Source: Sphingomonas sp. (lineage in GTDB: Bacteria; Pseudomonadota; Alphaproteobacteria; Sphingomonadales; Sphingomonadaceae). From it: a stretch of DNA of 64,000 nucleotides. The translations under genes were made by a program, and so were the position numbers. The stretch spans positions 124,001 through 188,000 of the forward strand of contig QFPK01000003.1 of NCBI GenBank assembly GCA_003248865.1. The letters run 5' to 3'. Each line of letters starts with the position of its first letter. Within the stretch, counting starts at the first letter, position 1. Of this stretch, positions 40,663-48,789 are shown piece after piece. The notes beneath the pieces are model-generated. The model was not told the DNA's origin, searched no databases, and saw only the letters and a list, made by a program, of their open reading frames with translations.

Positions 40663-41928
40663 TCAGTTGAGCGGTCGTTCCGCCACGACCTTCAGGCCAT
40701 AGCCCTCGAGCCCGACATAGGCGCGGTGCCCGGTGGAGAGAAGCTCCATCTCGTTGACGCCAAGGTCGACGAGGATCTGCGAGCCGACGCCCAGCTCGCG
40801 CACATGGCTGTAATCGCCCAGCCCGCGCGCCTTCATCTGCTGCGACAGGCCGTCCGCGCGGCTGTCGCGGATCAGGATCAGCACGCCCGCGCCTTCCTCG
40901 GCGATCAGGTCCATCGCCCGCCCGATCAGCCCGGCGCGGCCGCCGGTTTCGGCGAACAGATCCGCGAAGGCATTCACGCTGTGCACGCGGACGAGCGTGG
41001 GCTTGCCGGGCTCGATGCGGCCCTTCTGCAGCACCAGATGCTCGGCATATTCGGCGGTGTTGGCATAGGTCATTGCGGTCCAGCGGCCGCCATGCTCGCT
41101 GTCGATCTCCACTTCGGCCACCTTCGCCACCAGATGGTCGTGGCGCATGCGATAGGCGATCAGGTCGCGGATGGTGCCGATCTTCAGCCCGTGGCGGCGG
41201 GCGAAGGGGATCAGATCGTCCAGCCGCGCCATGGAGCCGTCCTCGTTCATGATCTCGCAGATCACGCCGGAGGGGTTGAGGCCCGCCAGCCGGCTGACGT
41301 CCACGGCCGCCTCGGTATGGCCGGCGCGCACCAGCACGCCGCCGTCGCGCGCCACCAGCGGAAAGACATGGCCGGGAGTCACGATGGAATCGGCGCCTTT
41401 CCCGGCATCGATGGCGACCGCCACGGTGCGTGCCCGGTCCGCCGCCGAAATGCCCGTGGTGACGCCGTCCTTCGCCTCGATGGAGACGGTGAAGGCGGTT
41501 TCATGCCGGGTGCGGTTCATGGCGGACATCAGCGGCAGGCCCAGCTGATCGACCCGCGCCTTCGAAAGGGACAGGCAGATGAGGCCGCGCCCGTGGGTCG
41601 CCATGAAGTTGATGGCATCGGGTGTCGCCATCTGGGCGGGGATGATCAGGTCGCCCTCATTCTCCCGGTCCTCATCGTCGACGAGGATATACATGCGGCC
41701 GTTGCGCGCCTCGGCGATGATCTCCTCGATGGGCACCAGCGGGCTGGGGCCGCTGCCCGAAAGGAAGGCCTCCAGCTTGCGCAGCGTCTCTGCCGTGGGG
41801 TTCCAGCCGGGTTCGTCCAGATCGCGCAGGGTGTTGGCGTGCAGGCCGGCCGCGCGCGCCAGCCCGGAGCGGCTGAGGCCTGTGTTGGCAAGGTGGGACC
41901 GGATGCGATCGAGAATCTGCTGAGCCAT
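40663..41928 (-). CDS. ribB: HTH-fused 3,4-dihydroxy-2-butanone-4-phosphate synthase with degenerate GTP cyclohydrolase II-like domain
   Basis: The 421-residue protein has three parts. Residues 5-56 form an XRE-like helix-turn-helix (LSRSGLARAAGLHANTLRDL ... NPTAETLRKLEAFL). Residues 66-270 are RibB: DDEDRENEGDLIIPAQMATP with the acidic metal site, MATHGRGLICLSL, and the TPGHVFPL and RAGHTEAAVDV catalytic region. The C-terminal 140 residues resemble GTP cyclohydrolase II, but the zinc cysteines (usually SECLTGD and RCDCG) are replaced by VNAFADL and RAGLIG, so that activity should be absent and another protein must supply it. Two matching palindromes lie immediately upstream. Between ribE and ribH. 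A DNA-binding role is inferred. Confidence 0.9.
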   Translation of the reverse strand: MAQQILDRIRSHLANTGLSRSGLARAAGLHANTLRDLDEPGWNPTAETLRKLEAFLSGSGPSPLVPIEEIIAEARNGRMYILVDDEDRENEGDLIIPAQMATPDAINFMATHGRGLICLSLSKARVDQLGLPLMSAMNRTRHETAFTVSIEAKDGVTTGISAADRARTVAVAIDAGKGADSIVTPGHVFPLVARDGGVLVRAGHTEAAVDVSRLAGLNPSGVICEIMNEDGSMARLDDLIPFARRHGLKIGTIRDLIAYRMRHDHLVAKVAEVEIDSEHGGRWTAMTYANTAEYAEHLVLQKGRIEPGKPTLVRVHSVNAFADLFAETGGRAGLIGRAMDLIAEEGAGVLILIRDSRADGLSQQMKARGLGDYSHVRELGVGSQILVDLGVNEMELLSTGHRAYVGLEGYGLKVVAERPLN

Positions 41929-41938
41929 GGGCGCGCAG

Positions 41939-41958
41939 TGTCACATGTCAATGTGACA
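41939..41958. promoter_or_regulatory. Palindromic operator candidate O1 before ribB
   Basis: TGTCACAT-GTCA-ATGTGACA, a perfect 8-bp inverted repeat with a four-base spacer, ending 10 bp before the ribB start. Its core TCACAT-N4-ATGTGA recurs at 41973-41988. The size and symmetry fit a dimeric XRE-type repressor, such as the one fused to RibB. Confidence 0.65.
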
Positions 41959-41972
41959 GGCAATCCTCATAA

Positions 41973-41988
41973 TCACATCAGGATGTGA
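41973..41988. promoter_or_regulatory. Palindromic operator candidate O2 before ribB
   Basis: TCACAT-CAGG-ATGTGA has the same half-sites and spacer length as O1, centred 32 bp away, about three helical turns, so both would be on the same DNA face. It overlaps the last codons of ribE. I did not find the same paired core before ribE or ribD. Confidence 0.6.
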
Positions 41989-42592
41989 ATCTGGCGCTCG
42001 TCATGCGTTGCAGATAGCGGGCGAGCACATCCACTTCCAGATTCACCGCGCGCCCTGCCGTCGCCGTTCCCAGCGTGGTCCATTCTGCAGTGTGCGGGAT
42101 GATGTTCAGGTGGAACAGCGCGTCGCCGCCGGGCAGGTCGTCAATGGAATTCACCGTGAGAGAGACGCCGTCGACCGTGATGGAGCCCTTCGGCGCGATC
42201 ATCGGCGCCAGCGCGGCGGGCGCGCGTATGACGAGATGGGTGGATCCGTCCACCGCCTCCACCAGTTCCACGGTGCCGAGGCCATCGACATGGCCGGTCA
42301 CGATATGGCCGCCCAGTTCATCGCCCAGCTTCAGCGAGCGCTCCAGATTGAGCCTGCCGCCCTCGGCCCAGAGCGGTGCCGTGCGGGAGACGGTTTCCGC
42401 CGACACGTCCACGGTGAAGCTGTTGCCGGCCCGCGTGGTGACGGTGAGGCACACGCCCGAGCAGGCGATGGAGGCCCCGATGGCGACGTTGGACAGGTCG
42501 GCCTGGCCCCGGATGGTCAGCCTCAGGTCCGCGCCGGGCTTTTGCTCCACGCCAGTGATTTCGCCGATGTCGGTGATGATTCCGGTGAACAT
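41978..42592 (-). CDS. ribE: Riboflavin synthase alpha chain
   Basis: Dismutates two lumazines to riboflavin. The 204-residue protein shows MFTGIITDIGEI at the start and two similar halves: VAIGASIACSGVCLTV (first lumazine site) and APKGSITVDGVSLTVN (second), plus ELGGHIVTGHVDG. All typical of the RibE/RibC trimer. ribB follows after 49 bp containing two palindromes. Its upstream 70 bp, shared with an opposite-strand gene, has no FMN riboswitch pattern that I can see. Confidence 0.96.
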   Translation of the reverse strand: MFTGIITDIGEITGVEQKPGADLRLTIRGQADLSNVAIGASIACSGVCLTVTTRAGNSFTVDVSAETVSRTAPLWAEGGRLNLERSLKLGDELGGHIVTGHVDGLGTVELVEAVDGSTHLVIRAPAALAPMIAPKGSITVDGVSLTVNSIDDLPGGDALFHLNIIPHTAEWTTLGTATAGRAVNLEVDVLARYLQRMTSARFTS

Positions 42593-42664
42593 AACGCCCT
42601 GTAGGCCGCGCGCCTTAACCAGGAAAGAGCTGGAATCTGCGAGGGGCGGGCGCTAGCGTCAAAG

Positions 42665-43153
42665 ATGCGGAGGAAGGGTCGCTTGCGCAAGATCATTGCC
42701 GTTCTGCTCTATCTGCTGGCGATCATCATGCTGGCGCTGGCGCCGTTGTTCGGCTCCATGGCCTTTCACGACGGCGGGACTTTCCAGACCCGCATGGCCC
42801 TGCTCGTCTATCTTCTGCTGGCCCTGATCCCGCTGCTGCTGGGGCTGCTGACAGAGCCCGACGGGCGGCTGATCCCGGCAGGGCTGATCCTGATGGGCGC
42901 ATCGGTGGGCGGCGTGCTGCTTACCCTGCTGATGTCGGCGACGCTTGGGAATCCTGCGCTGCTGGACCGTATCGCGCCGGGTGAGGAACTGAAATTGTCC
43001 TGGGCGGGGCTGTTGCCCACCAGCCTTCCGATGGCGCTGGTGGGCGCCGGGCTGTGGTGGGTCGGCAAGGTTCGGAGCGACCCGGCCAGCCGGACCGGAC
43101 GCTATGGCCGGGTGTCGGCGGTGTTCGATGAGATGGAGGATATGGCGGAGTAA
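42665..43153 (+). CDS. Four-segment membrane protein of unknown function
   Basis: The 162-residue protein has four hydrophobic segments: about 10-33 (IAVLLYLLAIIMLALAPLFG), 44-62, 70-93 and 112-134, with a polar C-terminus. No family recognised. A TTG at 42683 with GGAGGAAGGG seven bases before may be the real start; the ATG at 42665 has no ribosome site. It sits on the opposite strand within the riboflavin operon, and its last 52 bases overlap the 3' end of ribD tail to tail. Confidence 0.7.
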   Translation: MRRKGRLRKIIAVLLYLLAIIMLALAPLFGSMAFHDGGTFQTRMALLVYLLLALIPLLLGLLTEPDGRLIPAGLILMGASVGGVLLTLLMSATLGNPALLDRIAPGEELKLSWAGLLPTSLPMALVGAGLWWVGKVRSDPASRTGRYGRVSAVFDEMEDMAE

Positions 43154-44109
43154 AGCTCCAGCCGGTCCGGCCCCAGCATCCGGCTGTCGGTGAGCCGCCA
43201 GCGGCCATGGGTTTCCGCGAGATCATGCGGGCTCAGCGCCTCCAGCCCGATGCCGTTCCCGATCAATATCGGCGCGCGCAGGATGGCCAGCCGGTCGACA
43301 CGGCCCGCCGCCAGCAGCGCGGCGGCCAGCCCGCCGCCGCCTTCGCACAGGATGCGGTTCAGCTGCCGCTCCGCGACCAGCGCATCCAGCGCGGCGAGGG
43401 AGGGCAGGGCGATGAAGCCTTCGGGAACCGGCCCGGCTGTCAGTACCGCGCGCAGCGGCTGCGGCGCCGTGCTGCCCGGCAGACGGGCGGTCAGTTTCGG
43501 CGCATCGCTGCGCAGCGTGCCGCCACCCACCAGCACCAGATCGGCCTCTGCGCGCAGCGCATGGGCGTAGGCGCGGGCCGCCTCGCCGGTGATCCACTGG
43601 CTGCGGCCGTCCGCCATCGCCAGCCTCCCGTCCAGCGACAGCGCCAGCTTCAGTGTCAGTTCCGCGCGGCCCGATTGCAGCCGCCCGGTGAAGCCGCGAA
43701 GCTCGGCCTCCGCTTCCGCTTGCAGCACGCCGGTCACGGTCTCGATTTGCGCCTCGCGCAGCCGCGCTACCCCCTTGCCCGCCGTGCGCGCGTCAGGATC
43801 CTGCATCGCGACCACACAGCGTGCAATTCCCGCCGCCACCAGCGTATCGGCGCAGGCTGGTCCTCGCGGAGAAACATGGGCGCAGGGCTCCAGCGTGACA
43901 TAGGCCGTGGCCCCGCGCGCGGCCACGCCCGCCTGTTGCAGCGCCATCGCCTCGGCATGGGGGCGGCCGCCATCCTGTGTGTGGCCGCGCCCGATCACGC
44001 GGCCGTCCTTCACCAGCAGGCAACCGACATTGGGATTGGCGCCGGTGCGACCGCGCCCGCGCCGCGCCAGCGCCAGCGCGGCGGCCATCCACTCGGTGTC
44101 AGACCTCAA
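43102..44109 (-). CDS. ribD: Bifunctional diaminohydroxyphosphoribosylaminopyrimidine deaminase / reductase
   Basis: Second and third steps of riboflavin synthesis. The deaminase domain has the zinc site HAEAMAL and EPCAHVSPRGPACAD; GANPNVGCLLV is conserved near the start. The reductase half has ALSLDGRLAMADGRSQWITG, DLVLVGGGTLRSDAP and LCEGGGGLAAALL. The TTG at 44109 is chosen because the preceding SDTEWM residues align with the family; it overlaps the upstream stop as TTGA. Its 3' end overlaps the membrane-protein gene on the other strand, which separates it from ribE. Confidence 0.93.
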   Translation of the reverse strand: MRSDTEWMAAALALARRGRGRTGANPNVGCLLVKDGRVIGRGHTQDGGRPHAEAMALQQAGVAARGATAYVTLEPCAHVSPRGPACADTLVAAGIARCVVAMQDPDARTAGKGVARLREAQIETVTGVLQAEAEAELRGFTGRLQSGRAELTLKLALSLDGRLAMADGRSQWITGEAARAYAHALRAEADLVLVGGGTLRSDAPKLTARLPGSTAPQPLRAVLTAGPVPEGFIALPSLAALDALVAERQLNRILCEGGGGLAAALLAAGRVDRLAILRAPILIGNGIGLEALSPHDLAETHGRWRLTDSRMLGPDRLELYSAISSISSNTADTRP

Positions 44110-44570
44110 CTACTGGCCTGCCGGGCTGCCGCTTTCTCGGCCTCCAGCGCCTTCAGCCGGGCCTGTTCGGCCTCATAGGCGCGGCGGTTGGCTTCCACCT
44201 GCGCCCGCAGCTTGTCCATCGCTTCCTCGCGCTCGGACACGGCATCTTCCGACGTGCGCCCGCCGCCCCAGCTTTCGAAATAGACGATGCGTTCGGGCAC
44301 CTCGATGCCGCTGTCCATCGCGATCAGGAAGCTGCCCACGATCACCCCGCCCATCGCCAGCGCGCCGAAGCCGAACAGCGTCTTGTACAGCGGCTGCGCG
44401 CGCCAGCGTGCCACCAGCCCCTGCCGCGGCGCGTTCCAGCTGAAGCCTCCGGCCTCGTCCAGCTCGCGCTTCATCAGCAGCGCCCGGCGCCGGGCATCGT
44501 CGTCCGCCGACTCATGCTGGTCGGCGAACGGCGTCGGCATCTTCAGGGCCTTGGGTTTCTTGATCGGCAT
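44106..44570 (-). CDS. Single-pass membrane protein with C-terminal coiled coil
   Basis: The 154-residue protein has a charged N-terminal third, a single membrane segment (about 69-90, LFGFGALAMGGVIVGSFLIA), and a C-terminal coiled coil (EREEAMDKLRAQVEANRRAYEAEQARLKALEAEKAA). I do not recognise a named family. It starts 26 bp after dnaN and overlaps ribD by four bases, so it may be translated together with ribD. Confidence 0.72.
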   Translation of the reverse strand: MPIKKPKALKMPTPFADQHESADDDARRRALLMKRELDEAGGFSWNAPRQGLVARWRAQPLYKTLFGFGALAMGGVIVGSFLIAMDSGIEVPERIVYFESWGGGRTSEDAVSEREEAMDKLRAQVEANRRAYEAEQARLKALEAEKAAARQASS

Positions 44571-44596
44571 CTGCTGGCGGTCTCCGGCGCCGCCTG

Positions 44597-45721
44597 TCAG
44601 ACCCGCATCGGCATCAGCACATAGAGGGCTTCGGAGCCTTCGGATTCGCGGATGAGCGTGGGGGCGGCAGCATCCGCCATATGGACTTCGACCAGATCGC
44701 CCTCAAGCTGGGCCAGGATATCCAGCAGGTAGCGGCTGTTGAAGCCCACGTCGAACCCGGCCGCGGCATAGTCGGCAGGCACATCCTCGCTCGCAGTGCC
44801 GTTCTCCGGGCTGGTCACGCTCAGCGTCACGCGGTCGCGGTCCAGGCTCAGCTTCACCGCGCGGGTCTTCTCGCTGGCGATCGCCGTCACCCGGTCCACG
44901 CCCTCGGCCAGCGTCGACGGGTCGATCTTCAGCAGCTTGTCGTTCGCGGTGGGGATCACCCGGCTGTAATCCGGGAAGGTGCCGTCGATCAGCTTGGACG
45001 TGAGGACCGCCTGCCCGATGGCGAAGCGGATCTTGGACTGGCTGAGCGAGACGCCGACGTCGCCGCCGCGCTCGTCCAGCAGCTTGCGCACTTCGGCCAC
45101 GCACTTCCGGGGAATGATGATGTCCGGCATGCCGGCCGCACCTTCCGGCAGCGGGATTTCCACCCGCGCCAGCCGGTGGCCGTCAGTCGCCACCGCACGC
45201 AGCGTGCCGCCCGGCGCGCCCTGGCTGCCCTGCGCGGGGGCATGCACGAAAATGCCGTTCAGGTAATAGCGGGTCTCCTCGGTGGAGATCGCAAAGCGGG
45301 TCTTGTCGATCAGCGTCACCAGCGTATCCGCCGGCAGGCTGAAGCTGACGGGCAGGTCGCTTTCACCGATCACCGGGAAATCTTCGCGGGGCAGGGTCTG
45401 CAGGGAGAAGCGCGCCCGCCCGGCCGTCACCGCCATCTTGGACGAGGCGGCATCCAGCGTGACCTGCGCGCCGTCCGGCAGCTTGCGCACGATATCGAAC
45501 AGGGTGTGGGCCGAAACCGTGGTGGCGCCCGCGGTTTCAACGGTGGCCGGCACTTCTTCCACGATCTGGAGGTCCAGGTCGGTCGCCATCAGCTTCAGAG
45601 ACTGGCCGTCGGCCGACAGCAGCACGTTGGACAGGATCGGAATGGTGTTCCGCCGCTCCACCACCGATTGCACATGGCCCAGCGCCTTCAGAAGTGCGGC
45701 GCGCTCGACGACCAATTTCAT
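44597..45721 (-). CDS. dnaN: DNA polymerase III subunit beta (sliding clamp)
   Basis: Ring clamp that tethers replicative polymerase to DNA. The 374-residue protein has the three repeated clamp folds; conserved strands include MKLVVERAALLKALGHVQSV, NTIPILSNVLL, ATDGHRLARVEIPLP, FPDYSRVIPTAND and the C-terminal MPMRV that lines the binding cleft. It is not next to dnaA, as is usual in sphingomonads. Confidence 0.97.
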   Translation of the reverse strand: MKLVVERAALLKALGHVQSVVERRNTIPILSNVLLSADGQSLKLMATDLDLQIVEEVPATVETAGATTVSAHTLFDIVRKLPDGAQVTLDAASSKMAVTAGRARFSLQTLPREDFPVIGESDLPVSFSLPADTLVTLIDKTRFAISTEETRYYLNGIFVHAPAQGSQGAPGGTLRAVATDGHRLARVEIPLPEGAAGMPDIIIPRKCVAEVRKLLDERGGDVGVSLSQSKIRFAIGQAVLTSKLIDGTFPDYSRVIPTANDKLLKIDPSTLAEGVDRVTAIASEKTRAVKLSLDRDRVTLSVTSPENGTASEDVPADYAAAGFDVGFNSRYLLDILAQLEGDLVEVHMADAAAPTLIRESEGSEALYVLMPMRV

Positions 45722-45828
45722 GCGTGAAGGATTCCCTGCCAGACCGATTTTTCAGACTTCTATACAGCAAGCCGGGGGCCGGGGAAGCGGCTTGTTGCGC
45801 TGCGGGCGGGCAGGATTGCCCGTTGCGA

Positions 45829-47322
45829 CTATTTCAGCAGCCTGCGGGTCAAGTCGATGGAGAGGTGGCGCAGCGAGTGGATGCCGCCGGGATTGGGGGT
45901 GAAGCCGGACACGCGCGGGGAGACGAGCGACCAGCCGATCGGCTGCACCAGCCCGATGGCTGCGCCATTTTCCGCCCACAGCCGTTCCGCGTCCGCAAGC
46001 GCCTTAAGCCGGGCGCCGCGCGTGGGCGCGACCCAGCTTTCGGCATAGAGTTTGTCCGCCTCGGGCAGGCAGACGCCATGGCTGTTGCGTCGGCACAGAT
46101 TGGGCCACAGGAACGGCAGCGGGCTGTCGACCGGGGTCTGGCGGCGGATCAGCGCCAGCTGGAAGTCGCCCGCCGAAATGGCGCGGCGCTGGGCATCTGC
46201 GTCGCGCCGCTCCAGCGTCAGGTCCACGCCCACCTGCGCGAGGTCGCGCGCCACCAGCTCGATCAGCCTCGCTTCGCCGGGCGAGTAATGGATGCTGACC
46301 GCGAGCTTCAGCCGGCTGGAGACGGGATCGAACCCGGCCTCCGTCAGCAGCCGCCGGGCCTCTTCCTGCCGCCCGACGAAGGGTTGTGCCACCCAGCCCG
46401 GCTCGGGCGGAGCATAGCCCGCGATGTTGGTGGGCGACAGCGCGCGGACTTCGCCTGCGCTGCGGGTGCCGAAGAAGGCTTCCCCCAGCGCGGCGCGGTC
46501 AATGGCCAGCGCCAGCGCGCGCCGCACGCGCAGATCGGCCAGCGGGCCTTCCTTCTGGTTCAGCAGCAGCAGCAGCGCGGCACGCGGCTGTTCCAGCTGC
46601 AAGGTGCCGCGCGGGGCCGTCGCGCGGGCCGATCCCAGCCCGTCCAGCCCGCCACCCAGCACAAGGTCCGTCTCGCCCCGGTTGAAGCGCTGAAGGGCGG
46701 CTTCGGCATCGAAGCCGTGAACGGTCGCAGCCTCCAGCGTCACCCGCTCGGCGGCGAAGTAACGCGGGTTCGCGCGCAGCGCGGTGCCGCTGGCCGGGGC
46801 CGCCTCCTTGGGCGGCAGTGACACCAGATAGGCGCCGGCCGTCTCCCGGCTGCGCCGGGCGCGGATGGCGAGAGGCGGGGTGGCGAGCAGTTCCAGCAGT
46901 TCCGGCTGCGGCGTGGAGAGCTGCAGTTCGATCACGCTGTCGAGCGGTGCGCTCACGGCCGTCACGCCGGCCAGCAGGTCCCGCGCCATCGCCCCGGCCC
47001 CGCCCTTGCGCGCCCGTTCCAGAGACGCGACCACATCAGCAGCCGTGACATCCGCGCCACCCGCGAACTGGGCCTGACGCAGGCGGAACACGATGGAAAG
47101 ACCGTCGTCGGACACCCGCCAGCTCTGCGCGAGACCGGGCACCACCAACCCCGCCGAATCGCGCGAGGTCAGCCCGGCGTTCAGCGCGTCGGCCACGATG
47201 GTGCGGGCCGCGCCGTCGCCCACCGCATCCACCTGCAGCGGCGGCGCCTCATCCGCGCCGCCGCGGCAGGCCAGCAGCATCAGGGCCAGCGAAACGGGCA
47301 GCAAATGACGGCAGGGCAACAT
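45829..47322 (-). CDS. Peptide-type ABC transporter solute-binding lipoprotein
   Basis: The 497-residue protein has a lipoprotein signal (LPVSLALMLLAC) and the SBP_bac_5 layout: VVPGLAQSWRVSDDGLSIVFRLR near 70, FAGGADVTAADVVASLER, and a C-terminal lobe ending with SLRHLSIDLTRRL. Solute-binding proteins of this class bind oligopeptides, nickel or related cargo. No permease or ATPase genes lie nearby, so it is an orphan that serves a distant transporter or has another role. A longer frame to 47571 runs through cysK on the other strand and is not used. Confidence 0.85.
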   Translation of the reverse strand: MLPCRHLLPVSLALMLLACRGGADEAPPLQVDAVGDGAARTIVADALNAGLTSRDSAGLVVPGLAQSWRVSDDGLSIVFRLRQAQFAGGADVTAADVVASLERARKGGAGAMARDLLAGVTAVSAPLDSVIELQLSTPQPELLELLATPPLAIRARRSRETAGAYLVSLPPKEAAPASGTALRANPRYFAAERVTLEAATVHGFDAEAALQRFNRGETDLVLGGGLDGLGSARATAPRGTLQLEQPRAALLLLLNQKEGPLADLRVRRALALAIDRAALGEAFFGTRSAGEVRALSPTNIAGYAPPEPGWVAQPFVGRQEEARRLLTEAGFDPVSSRLKLAVSIHYSPGEARLIELVARDLAQVGVDLTLERRDADAQRRAISAGDFQLALIRRQTPVDSPLPFLWPNLCRRNSHGVCLPEADKLYAESWVAPTRGARLKALADAERLWAENGAAIGLVQPIGWSLVSPRVSGFTPNPGGIHSLRHLSIDLTRRLLK

Positions 47323-47423
47323 AGGGCAGGGCCAATCGCCATAAATGGCCCAGCTTTCAAGCTGGATGATTTTGCTGTGCGTCTGCAAGCTGGAAAGCCG
47401 GGACGAGCGTGGTAGGAAGGGCC

Positions 47424-48437
47424 ATGCTGAGAGTCTCAAACGATATCGCCGGCCTTGTCGGCGCCACCCCCCTTGTCCGGCTGAAGGGCCCGTCCGAACG
47501 CACCGGCTGCGATATCTTCGGCAAGTGCGAGTTCCTGAACCCGGGCGGCTCGGTGAAGGATCGCGCCGCACTGTGGATTATCCGCGACGCCGAGCAGTCA
47601 GGCACCCTGAAGCCCGGCGGCACCATCGTGGAGGGGACGGCCGGCAACACCGGGATCGGGCTGGCCGTGATCGGCGGTTCGCTGGGCTATCGCACCGTGA
47701 TCGTGATGCCGGAAACCCAGAGCCAGGAAAAGAAGGACGCCCTGCGCGCGCTGGGCGCCGAACTGGTGCTGGTGCCCGCCACCAGCTACGCCAACCCCGG
47801 CCATTATGTGCACACCTCGCGCCGGCTGGCGGAGGAAACGCCGGGTGCGGTCTGGGCAAACCAGTTCGACAACATCGCCAACCGGCTGGCGCACATCAAA
47901 TCCACCGCGCCCGAAATCTGGGAGGCGCTGGAGGGCCGGGTGGACGGCTTCATCTGCGCGGCGGGCACCGGCGGCACGGTGGCGGGCGTGGGGCTGGGCC
48001 TGAAGGAACAGAACCCCGACATCGTGGTGGGGCTGGCTGATCCGGATGGCGCCTCGCTCTACAGCTGGTTCACCAGCGGCGAGCTGAAGGCGGACGGCAA
48101 CAGCGTCGCGGAAGGTATCGGCCAGAGCCGCATCACCGCCAATCTGGACGGCGCGCCCATCGACACCGCCTTCCGCGTGTCCGACCAGGAGGCGTTTCCG
48201 ATCCTGTACGAGCTGATGGAGCGGGACGGCCTGCACCTGGGCCTGTCCAGCGCGATCAATGTGGCCGGGGCGGAAAAGCTGGCGCGGCAACTGGGGCCGG
48301 GCAAGCGCATCGTCACCATCCTGTGCGACAACGGCAGCCGTTATCTGTCCACCATCTGGAACCCCGACTGGCTGGCGGCGAAAGGCCTGCCGCTTGCGCC
48401 GCCGCGCGGGCTGGCAGGAAATTTGACAGGCGTCTGA
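47424..48437 (+). CDS. cysK: Cysteine synthase A (O-acetylserine sulfhydrylase)
   Basis: PLP enzyme making cysteine from O-acetylserine and sulfide. The 337-residue protein has the PLP lysine in NPGGSVKDRAALWII, the substrate loop VEGTAGNTGIGLAV, the phosphate loop AAGTGGTVAGVG and the C-terminal serine strand LCDNGSRYLST. A GTG at 47409 is an alternative start; AGGAAGG lies only three bases before the ATG at 47424. Related cystathionine beta-synthase-like function is possible but less likely. Divergent from the solute-binding protein gene. Confidence 0.93.
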   Translation: MLRVSNDIAGLVGATPLVRLKGPSERTGCDIFGKCEFLNPGGSVKDRAALWIIRDAEQSGTLKPGGTIVEGTAGNTGIGLAVIGGSLGYRTVIVMPETQSQEKKDALRALGAELVLVPATSYANPGHYVHTSRRLAEETPGAVWANQFDNIANRLAHIKSTAPEIWEALEGRVDGFICAAGTGGTVAGVGLGLKEQNPDIVVGLADPDGASLYSWFTSGELKADGNSVAEGIGQSRITANLDGAPIDTAFRVSDQEAFPILYELMERDGLHLGLSSAINVAGAEKLARQLGPGKRIVTILCDNGSRYLSTIWNPDWLAAKGLPLAPPRGLAGNLTGV

Positions 48438-48483
48438 TTGTCGCACCTCGACATTTGGGCAACAGTCAACTAGATTCCCTGTC

Positions 48484-48786
48484 ATGGATCGCATTCGAGC
48501 CGGTCTCACAGGGCTGGCCGTCGTCTTTCTGGTGACGGCGGCAGCAGCCCTTCTGTTCGCGCCAGACCCGGCGCAACAGGCAAGGGTCGCAGCCGCACAG
48601 GCAGCTGACCCCGGTGAGCCCCTTGCCCAACTGGGTGTCGCCCCCGGCAGTGAAAAGGCCAGCCAGCCTTTGCCGCCGCCTCCGCCTCCACTGGCGGAAG
48701 CGCAGCCGTCGATTGCGCCCTCTTCGGATCAGGGCCTTTCGGACGGCCTTGGTGCCGCCAATCCGAGCCGGCCTGTCGAAATCTAG
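48484..48786 (+). CDS. Short single-pass protein with proline-rich tail
   Basis: The 100-residue protein has one hydrophobic segment (about 8-27, TGLAVVFLVTAAAALLF), then a low-complexity Ala/Gly/Pro-rich tail with eight consecutive prolines broken once. It may be an envelope-tethered linker. It starts 46 bp after cysK and ends three bases before the next gene, with which it is probably cotranscribed. No family recognised. Confidence 0.6.
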   Translation: MDRIRAGLTGLAVVFLVTAAAALLFAPDPAQQARVAAAQAADPGEPLAQLGVAPGSEKASQPLPPPPPPLAEAQPSIAPSSDQGLSDGLGAANPSRPVEI

Positions 48787-48789
48787 CGC

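Noticed and set aside
41929..42664. FMN riboswitch for the riboflavin genes
   Set aside because: I looked before ribE, ribB and ribD for the conserved RFN core and multi-stem layout and saw none; only the two short palindromes stand out.
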